A stretch of DNA of 39,604 bases from Bacteroidales bacterium (GTDB taxonomy: Bacteria > Bacteroidota > Bacteroidia > Bacteroidales > UBA7960), in contig SKUN01000030.1 of the NCBI GenBank assembly GCA_007129945.1, positions 1 through 39,604 on the forward strand, written 5' to 3'. Made by a program: the position numbers and the translations under genes. The notes under the pieces were generated by a model. It worked only from the letters and a program-made list of their open reading frames with translations, did no database searches and was not told the DNA's origin. Of the stretch, positions 34,092 through 39,604 are shown one piece after another (position 1 is the first letter of the stretch; each line of letters opens with the position of its first letter).

Positions 34092-35588
34092 ATGATTTCT
34101 GTGGCGGACAATAATTTTGCTTCTTTTATTGAAAATTTCAAAGCGAGGATTGCCTTGATTTTTTCGGACCAGGATAATAAGGCCCGATTGTGCCTGGATC
34201 GTGGCCTTCCGCCTCATATGCTACAAGAGATTCTTAAAGAGCGCCCACTGGAGGTCTTCATTCCTGAGGAATACGGCGGCAGGGGCGGAAAAATCCACGA
34301 AGCGCTGACCTTATTGGAGACCGCATCCTACCATTCTTTGCCTCTTTCTTTGCTACTGGGCATTAACGGGGGGTTGTTTCTGCAACCTATTGCCAATTAC
34401 GGCCAGGAGGAGGCAAAAAAGTCTGTTTTCAAACAATTTATTGCGGAAAATAAATTGGGTGGCCTGATGATTACTGAACCTGATTATGGATCGGATGCAC
34501 TTAAAATGCAAACGGGTTTTTTGAAAACGGACAATCAGTATCGCATTTCCGGAACAAAACATTGGGCAGGGCTCACTGGTCTGGCTGACTTCTGGCTTAT
34601 AACAGCCAGGGAAAAGGATAAAACCGGCGAACTGGGGCGCGACATTGGCTTTTTTATCCACAATTCTGAACATGGCGGCATAGAGGTGGAGGAGTATTAC
34701 AATAATCTGGGGCTTTATATGATCCCTTATGGCTTAAACAAGGTGGATATAACTGTGCCTGAGGGCTACCGTTTGCAACCCGAAACAACAGGCATTGCAA
34801 TGATGCTGGCTTTACTACACCGGAGCCGGTTACAGTTCCCGGGTATGGCAACGGGCTTTTTACATCGCTTGCTTGACGAGGCCATTGTACATTGCAAGGC
34901 AAGGTTTGTGGGCGGGAAGAGTCTGTTTTCCTATGACCAGGTGAAAGAACGGCTCTCATACCTGCAGTCCTATTTTACCTCAAGTTCCGCGATGAGTGGG
35001 TACATTGCCGCGAATATACCGGCAGGGGAAGACATATCCCGTTTTGAAGTGCTAGCCAATTCAGTGAAATCGGTTATTACTGATTATATGCAGGAAGCGG
35101 CCCAGAGTTACCTGCAATTGGTCGGGGCCAAAGGGTATCAGCTGGATCATTTGGCTGGAAAGTCAGTTGTAGACAGCCGCCCATTTCAGATTTTCGAGGG
35201 CTCCAATGACATTCTTTACCAACAGGTTGCAGAATCCGTGTTAAAAAAAATGCGTAAAATGCAAATAAGCAATCTGCACGAATTCCTGAAAAATTACCCG
35301 CATACTGAAAAGGCCCTTGATTATTTTAAAGATGTTTTCAGGTTTATGGTGGATTTCAAAATGAGCCAGCGAAAAATGGTGCAATTGGGAAGAGTTATTG
35401 GCCGGTTGGTTATTATGAATCTGACCATTGAGATTGGAATGAGGGGATTTAATGCCGATATGGTCAAAAACAGCTTAAAGGTGCTTCAAAATGAAATTCA
35501 AACCATCTTGTCGTCCTTTAAACTAGGAGTAGCTCCGGAGGTTGTAGAGGATTATCAAAATGACAATAGTTGGCTGAACACCTTGTAA
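34092..35588 (+). CDS. Acyl-CoA dehydrogenase family protein
   Basis: A 498-aa flavoenzyme that oxidises an acyl-CoA or acyl-carrier thioester to the 2-enoyl form. The N-terminal helical domain has VFIPEEYGGRGG; the middle beta domain has GGLMITEPDYGSDALKMQT and YRISGTKHWAG (flavin and substrate contacts); the C-terminal helices have YLQLVGAKGYQLDH and FQIFEGSNDILYQQ, where the Glu is at the position of the catalytic base or FAD-binding E in this family. The C-terminal ~110 residues extend beyond the common ~390-aa size. No electron-transfer flavoprotein or beta-oxidation genes are near. It sits between the decayed and intact lolD copies, ending 12 bp from the intact one, which suggests insertion or duplication history. 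Confidence 0.9.
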   Translation: MISVADNNFASFIENFKARIALIFSDQDNKARLCLDRGLPPHMLQEILKERPLEVFIPEEYGGRGGKIHEALTLLETASYHSLPLSLLLGINGGLFLQPIANYGQEEAKKSVFKQFIAENKLGGLMITEPDYGSDALKMQTGFLKTDNQYRISGTKHWAGLTGLADFWLITAREKDKTGELGRDIGFFIHNSEHGGIEVEEYYNNLGLYMIPYGLNKVDITVPEGYRLQPETTGIAMMLALLHRSRLQFPGMATGFLHRLLDEAIVHCKARFVGGKSLFSYDQVKERLSYLQSYFTSSSAMSGYIAANIPAGEDISRFEVLANSVKSVITDYMQEAAQSYLQLVGAKGYQLDHLAGKSVVDSRPFQIFEGSNDILYQQVAESVLKKMRKMQISNLHEFLKNYPHTEKALDYFKDVFRFMVDFKMSQRKMVQLGRVIGRLVIMNLTIEIGMRGFNADMVKNSLKVLQNEIQTILSSFKLGVAPEVVEDYQNDNSWLNTL

Positions 35589-35599
35589 GCTTCCCTGTC

Positions 35600-36250
35600 C
35601 TACAATATCACCCCATCATGAATCGTCAGCTTCCGGTCGGCCATGCCGGCGAGGGCTTCGTTGTGGGTCACGATCACGAAGGTCTGGTTCATGCGGTCGC
35701 GCAGGGTGAAGAACAGGCGGTGGAGTTCTTCGGAGGTTTTGGAGTCGAGGTTGCCGCTGGGTTCATCGGCCAGTATGACCACGGGGTCGTTGATCAGGGC
35801 ACGGGCCACGGCCACACGCTGCTGTTCGCCGCCGCTGAGTTCCGAGGGTTTGTGTTCAAGGCGGTCGCTCAGCCCAAGCAGGTTAAGCAGTTCGCCGGCA
35901 CGTTTTTCCACGTCTTTTCTTGAGGCACCGGAGATGAAACCGGGGATGCATACATTCTCCAGGGCGGAGAATTCAGGCAGCAGGTGATGGAACTGGAACA
36001 CGAAACCGATGTGTTTGTTCCGGAAGGCCGACAGCTGACTGTCGTTCAGCCCGGATAGATCGCGGCCGTCAATGATCACCTTTCCATGGTCGTGCCGGTC
36101 GAGGGTGCCCAGTATGTGCAGCAGGGTGGTTTTGCCTGCACCGGAGGCACCCACAATGGAAACGATCTCTCCTTTTTTGATGTCGAGGCTGATCCCTTTC
36201 AGCACTTTCAGGCTGCCGTAAGATTTGTGTATGTTTTCTGCTTTGATCAT
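35600..36250 (-). CDS. lolD: Lipoprotein-releasing ABC transporter ATPase LolD
   Basis: A 216-aa ATPase of the LolD/MacB family that powers release of lipoproteins from the inner membrane by LolCE. Walker A is GASGAGKT (34-41), the Q-loop is [12 protein letters not shown], the signature is LSGGEQQR, Walker B is [13 protein letters not shown] and the H-loop is VIVTHNEAL. The start at 36250 ([12 protein letters not shown]) was chosen because the -7 element TATCTTTG lies at 36287-36294, which excludes the 69-residue upstream extension of the open frame. No permease gene is adjacent, as is common for lolD in Bacteroidota. A decayed copy lies 1.9 kb to the left in the same orientation. Confidence 0.93.
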   Translation of the reverse strand: MIKAENIHKSYGSLKVLKGISLDIKKGEIVSIVGASGAGKTTLLHILGTLDRHDHGKVIIDGRDLSGLNDSQLSAFRNKHIGFVFQFHHLLPEFSALENVCIPGFISGASRKDVEKRAGELLNLLGLSDRLEHKPSELSGGEQQRVAVARALINDPVVILADEPSGNLDSKTSEELHRLFFTLRDRMNQTFVIVTHNEALAGMADRKLTIHDGVIL

Positions 36251-36286
36251 ATGCGCAATATTAGCGTCCGACCGGTGGTTGTCCGG

Positions 36287-36294
36287 CAAAGATA
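36287..36294 (-). promoter_or_regulatory. lolD -7 promoter element
   Basis: TATCTTTG on the minus strand, 37 nt before the lolD ATG; no TTG is seen at -33. The same element with its flanks is preserved in the decayed copy at 33943-33950. Confidence 0.6.
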
Positions 36295-36318
36295 CGAAGA
36301 TACGTAAAATGAAAATGC

Positions 36319-36326
36319 TATATTTG
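36319..36326 (+). promoter_or_regulatory. -7 element for the FAD/Fe-S oxidoreductase
   Basis: TATATTTG on the plus strand, 43 nt before the ATG at 36370, back-to-back with the lolD promoter (24 bp apart). No -33 TTG at the normal distance. Confidence 0.5.
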
Positions 36327-36369
36327 ATCCGGTGGAAACTTCCCCGTAAGGCATCCTGAATCATCCTGA

Positions 36370-39315
36370 ATGAATGAGATAACTGACAATACCACCGCCA
36401 TTCCCTTTGACCGGCTGGCCCGGGAAATTGAGGGGGAATTGTATGACGAAATGACATGGCGGCTTTTGTACGCCACCGATGCTTCTGTGTTCAGGGAAGT
36501 ACCTGCTGCGGTATGTTGCCCCACGGGCATCGATGACCTGAAAAAGATCATGGCTTTCTGTTCAGAACAGGGGCTGCCAATGATCCCGCGAACGGCCGGC
36601 ACCTCTCTGGCCGGGCAGGTGGTGGGCCACGGCCTGGTGGTGGATTTCTCCAGGCATATGCACCGGATCCTGGAGCTGAATACCGAAGAGCGGTGGGTGA
36701 AGGTGCAGCCGGGGGTGATCCTCGACGACCTGAACCGTTTCCTGGAACCGCACGGGCTGTTTTTCGGCCCGGAAACGTCCACGGGAAATCGCTGCATGAT
36801 TGGCGGGATGGTGGCCAACAATTCCTGCGGGGCGCACTCCATGGTATACGGAAGCACCCGCGACCATACCCTGGAAATCTCCGCGCTGCTCAGCGACGGA
36901 AGCACAGCGCATTTCGGGCCCACAGACCAGAAAACCTTCCGGGAGAAATGCATCGGCCACAAGCTGGAAAACAAGATCTACCAGCAGGTATTCGAGGTGC
37001 TGTCGGACAAAGAAAACCAGGAAGAGATCCGGACGCAGTACCCGGATCCGCGCATCAACCGGAGAAACACCGGCTACGCCCTCGACCTCTTGCTCAACGC
37101 GGAGGTATTTGACGGAAAGGAACCCTTTAATTTCTGCAAACTGCTTTGCGGGTCGGAAGGCACCCTGGCACTGTCCACTGAGATCAAACTGAACCTGGTG
37201 GAACTTCCCCCGCCTGAAAAGGCCCTGGTTTGCGTGCATACGGAAAGCATTAAGGAGGCCCTGCAGGCAAACCTGGTGGCCCTGAAGCACGGGCCGGTGG
37301 CGGTGGAGCTGATTGACAAGGTGATCCTGGACTGCACCCGCTCGAACATCACCCAGGCCAGGAATCGCTTTTTCATCAAAGGAGACCCCGGCGCCATCCT
37401 GGTGGTGGAGTTTGCCTGCCGGCACCGCAGCGAGGCGGAAGAAAAGGCGGCGGCCATGGAAGCGGAGATGCGCAAAGAGGACCTGGGCTATCATTACCCC
37501 CTGCTGTTCGGCGGAGACATCGGCAAGGTATGGGCCTTGCGCAAGGCGGGGCTGGGGCTTATGTCCAATATGCCGGGCGATGCCAAGCCGGTGGCGGTGA
37601 TTGAAGACACGGCGGTGCATCCCGACATGCTTCCGGGGTTTATCGGAGAGTTGCAGGCCTTACTGAACAAACTGAAGCTGCAATGTGTATTTTACGCGCA
37701 TATCGGCACGGGTGAGCTGCACCTGCGCCCGGTGCTCAACCTGAAAGACCGCACCGACGTGGAACGCTTTCACCAGGTGGCAAAGGAAACCGCCCTGTTG
37801 ATCAAAAAATACCGGGGCTCGCTCAGCGGCGAGCATGGCGACGGCCGGCTCAGGGGGGAGTTCATTCCCCTGGTGCTGGGAGAGAAAAACACCCGTCTGC
37901 TGCAAGAGATCAAAAACACCTGGGATCCGCGGGGGCTGCTCAACCCGGAAAAGATCATCAATACCCCGTCCATCAAAACCTCATTGAGGTACGCCCCCGG
38001 CCAGCAGGAGAAAAAGATCAAAACTTTTTTTGATTTCCGGGATACGCTGGGCTTTCTGAGGGCGGTGGAAAAATGCAACGGTTCCGGCGATTGCCTGAAA
38101 CCCTCGGCGGCCGGGGGTGTGATGTGCCCCTCCTACCAGGCCACGCGCGAGGAGCCCCACAGCACCCGCGGCAGGGCCAACATCCTGAGGGAGTTCATCA
38201 CCAACTCTCCGCAAAAAAATCCCTTCGATCACAAGGAGATCATGGAGGTGCTGGACCTTTGCCTCTCCTGCAAGGGGTGTAAATCGGAATGTCCCTCCAG
38301 TGTAGACATGGGCAAATACAAGGCCGAGGCATTGCAGCACTACTACGAGGCCAACGGCACACCCCTGCAGGCACGGGTAACCGGGGCTTACGCCAGATTC
38401 AACCAGGCGGGCAGCCTTTTACCCGCTATGTACAACTTTTTCGCCACAAACAGGCTGACATCGGGGGTAATCAAACACTTCCTGGGCTTCAGCCCCAAAA
38501 GGCAACTGCCGCTGCTGCACGCATTTACCCTCAGAAAGTGGGCATTGATGCACCTGTCGGGGCTCAACGATATAAACAAGGCCACAAAGGAAGTCATCCT
38601 TTTCTGTGACGAATTCACCAACTACAACGACACCGATACCGGCATCCACACCGTCATGCTGCTGCACCACCTGGGCTACCGGGTCCGCTTCGCAAAACAC
38701 GGGGAAAGCGGACGCACCTATCTGTCTAAAGGGCTGCTCAAACAGGCGACGAAAAGGGCGGCGAAAAATACGGAGGCCCTGCACCCGCTGGTCAGTGCGG
38801 ACAAGCCACTGGTCGGCATCGAGCCCTCGGCCCTGTTGTGCTTCCGCGATGAATACCCGCTGCTGCTTGAAGGGGAGATCCGCGAAAAGGCCGTCAGTCT
38901 TGCTTCCCATGCTTATACCCTGGATGAGTTCATTGCCGGGGAGATACAATCAGGAAACATTCCTTCCGAAGCATTTACCGACACGCCGCGGAAGATCTAC
39001 CTCCACGGGCACTGTCACCAGAAGGCGCTCTCATCGGTCAGCAGTACCGTGCAGATGCTCTCCGTGCTCCCCTGTACGGAAATTCAGGAGATCGAATGCG
39101 GTTGTTGTGGCATGGCAGGCGCATTCGGGTTTGAAAAGGACCATTATGAGCTCAGCATGCAGATCGGGGAGTTGTCGCTTTTCCCGGCCATCCGGCAGGC
39201 GGAAGAAGATGCCATCATTGCGGCCACCGGCACCAGCTGCCGGCAACAGATCCATGACGGAACCGGCCGTGTGGCCCTGCACCCCGCGGATATCCTGTTT
39301 CTGGCGCTGAAATAA
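36370..39315 (+). CDS. FAD-binding and Fe-S oxidoreductase (D-lactate/glycolate dehydrogenase type)
   Basis: A 981-aa fusion of a GlcD-like flavoprotein with a GlcF-like Fe-S subunit. The FAD_binding_4 (PCMH) domain lies at ~15-270, with [16 protein letters not shown] and [20 protein letters not shown]. The FAD-oxidase C-terminal domain follows, with [14 protein letters not shown] and [14 protein letters not shown], the latter typical of D-lactate/glycolate oxidases. The Fe-S part has two 4Fe-4S motifs ([20 protein letters not shown] and [13 protein letters not shown]), then a heterodisulphide-reductase-like region with HGHCHQKAL and [18 protein letters not shown]. It probably oxidises D-lactate or another 2-hydroxyacid and passes electrons to quinone at the membrane. 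The exact substrate is not decidable from sequence. Confidence 0.93.
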   Translation: MNEITDNTTAIPFDRLAREIEGELYDEMTWRLLYATDASVFREVPAAVCCPTGIDDLKKIMAFCSEQGLPMIPRTAGTSLAGQVVGHGLVVDFSRHMHRILELNTEERWVKVQPGVILDDLNRFLEPHGLFFGPETSTGNRCMIGGMVANNSCGAHSMVYGSTRDHTLEISALLSDGSTAHFGPTDQKTFREKCIGHKLENKIYQQVFEVLSDKENQEEIRTQYPDPRINRRNTGYALDLLLNAEVFDGKEPFNFCKLLCGSEGTLALSTEIKLNLVELPPPEKALVCVHTESIKEALQANLVALKHGPVAVELIDKVILDCTRSNITQARNRFFIKGDPGAILVVEFACRHRSEAEEKAAAMEAEMRKEDLGYHYPLLFGGDIGKVWALRKAGLGLMSNMPGDAKPVAVIEDTAVHPDMLPGFIGELQALLNKLKLQCVFYAHIGTGELHLRPVLNLKDRTDVERFHQVAKETALLIKKYRGSLSGEHGDGRLRGEFIPLVLGEKNTRLLQEIKNTWDPRGLLNPEKIINTPSIKTSLRYAPGQQEKKIKTFFDFRDTLGFLRAVEKCNGSGDCLKPSAAGGVMCPSYQATREEPHSTRGRANILREFITNSPQKNPFDHKEIMEVLDLCLSCKGCKSECPSSVDMGKYKAEALQHYYEANGTPLQARVTGAYARFNQAGSLLPAMYNFFATNRLTSGVIKHFLGFSPKRQLPLLHAFTLRKWALMHLSGLNDINKATKEVILFCDEFTNYNDTDTGIHTVMLLHHLGYRVRFAKHGESGRTYLSKGLLKQATKRAAKNTEALHPLVSADKPLVGIEPSALLCFRDEYPLLLEGEIREKAVSLASHAYTLDEFIAGEIQSGNIPSEAFTDTPRKIYLHGHCHQKALSSVSSTVQMLSVLPCTEIQEIECGCCGMAGAFGFEKDHYELSMQIGELSLFPAIRQAEEDAIIAATGTSCRQQIHDGTGRVALHPADILFLALK

Positions 39316-39349
39316 AAAAGGGCTGACCGCAATGGCCAACCCTTTTTTT
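39315..39349. terminator. Bidirectional intrinsic terminator
   Basis: Left arm AAAAAAGGGCTGACC and right arm GGCCAACCCTTTTTTT form an imperfect hairpin around a GCAAT loop, with A-run on one side and T-run on the other, so it can end transcription from both the oxidoreductase (rightward) and the convergent gene at the right edge (leftward). Confidence 0.8.
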
Positions 39350-39370
39350 GTATTCAGATGAGTTAAAGGA

Positions 39371-39604
39371 TTATTTTTCCTCTCCCTCTTCCGGTTTGTC
39401 ATCTTCAGGCTTCTCCTCTTCCTTCCCTTCTTCCTTTTCTTCTTTGGATGCGGATGCCTTCTTCTTCGCAGGGGCCTTTTTCTTAGGCTCCTCCTTCTCC
39501 TCCTTGGCTTCGGCCTTGGGCTCATCCTTAGGTTCTTCCTTCGGTTCCTCTTTGGCTTCGGCTTTTGGCTCCTCCTTCACTTCTTCCTTCTCATCAGCCT
39601 TCTC
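39371..39604 (-). CDS. Lys/Glu/Pro-rich C-terminal tail of an unidentified protein (partial)
   Basis: The frame is open to the right edge of the window, so only the C-terminal ~77 residues are visible. They are almost wholly Lys, Glu, Pro and Ala, with degenerate repeats of the form KEEPKAEAKEEP, then a more basic block (KKKAPAKKKASASK) and an acidic end (EEEKPEDDKPEEGEEK). A GTG at 39580 is in frame but is most likely an internal valine. Such charged tails occur in Bacteroidota on ribosomal proteins (for example S16) and on nucleoid proteins; the visible part does not identify which. The stop is 21 bp from the terminator shared with the oxidoreductase gene. Confidence 0.7.
   Translation of the reverse strand, partial: EKADEKEEVKEEPKAEAKEEPKEEPKDEPKAEAKEEKEEPKKKAPAKKKASASKEEKEEGKEEEKPEDDKPEEGEEK

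Noticed and set aside
36562-37620. 352-codon open frame antisense to the FAD/Fe-S oxidoreductase
   Set aside because: Lies wholly inside a secure gene in a GC-rich segment where antisense frames stay open by chance; no recognisable motif.
1-39604. CRISPR array, rRNA or tRNA genes, transposase genes
   Set aside because: Intergenic stretches were read on both strands; no regularly spaced repeats, RNA-gene hallmarks or transposase motifs were recognised. A covariance-model search could still reveal a small RNA.

Overview
The window is a chromosomal segment of a Bacteroidota bacterium, most likely a Bacteroidales/Marinilabiliales-type heterotroph. The evidence is the recurrent promoter architecture TTG/TTTG-N19-21-TAnnTTTG (for example upstream of padR, purA, glyA and the O-methyltransferase), the lack of Shine-Dalgarno sites, the fused E1 alpha/beta dehydrogenase, the PadR-PspC pair and the GlcD-GlcF-type fused oxidoreductase. 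Rubrerythrin suggests anaerobic or microaerobic life. No rRNA, tRNA, CRISPR array or transposase gene was recognised.

Layout. 1-9.8 kb: htpG (-), a PadR/PspC pair (+), a fused 2-oxoacid dehydrogenase E1 (+), rubrerythrin (-), a methyltransferase and purA (-), and a Fur-family regulator (-). 9.8-13.7 kb: bifunctional rel/spoT (-) and glyA (-), separated by a ~213-bp REP/MITE-like inverted-repeat element. 13.8-20.5 kb: secreted S9 peptidase, then a surface-polysaccharide-like group (nucleotidyltransferase, epimerase-like SDR, methyltransferase, O-antigen ligase). 20.7-25 kb: MDR oxidoreductase, pterin carbinolamine dehydratase, M14 carboxypeptidase lipoprotein, methyltransferase. 25.1-26.55 kb: a decayed tract in which a FetA/FetB-type ABC transporter and a Gfo/Idh/MocA oxidoreductase have each lost internal blocks while keeping both ends. 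26.6-30.1 kb: DUF4236 protein, O-methyltransferase, fatty-acid desaturase.

30.2-33.6 kb is a more AT-rich accessory block: a promoter with a palindrome in its spacer, a DEDDh exonuclease, a six-TM voltage-gated-type K+ channel and a 506-aa protein that I read as TerB-like, winged-helix-like, SAP, SAP and FokI-like PD-(D/E)XK nuclease domains. A nuclease/exonuclease/ion-channel grouping of this kind is the best candidate here for an undescribed (perhaps defence) system. This is inference from domains and context only.

33.7-36.3 kb holds a decayed copy of lolD, an acyl-CoA dehydrogenase and the intact lolD. 36.4-39.3 kb holds a large FAD/Fe-S oxidoreductase (D-lactate/glycolate-type) followed by a bidirectional terminator. 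The window ends inside a Lys/Glu/Pro-rich C-terminal tail.

A recurrent theme is deletion-based decay: the lolD copy and the 25-26.5 kb genes keep both termini but have lost internal blocks, in some cases at short sequence matches.
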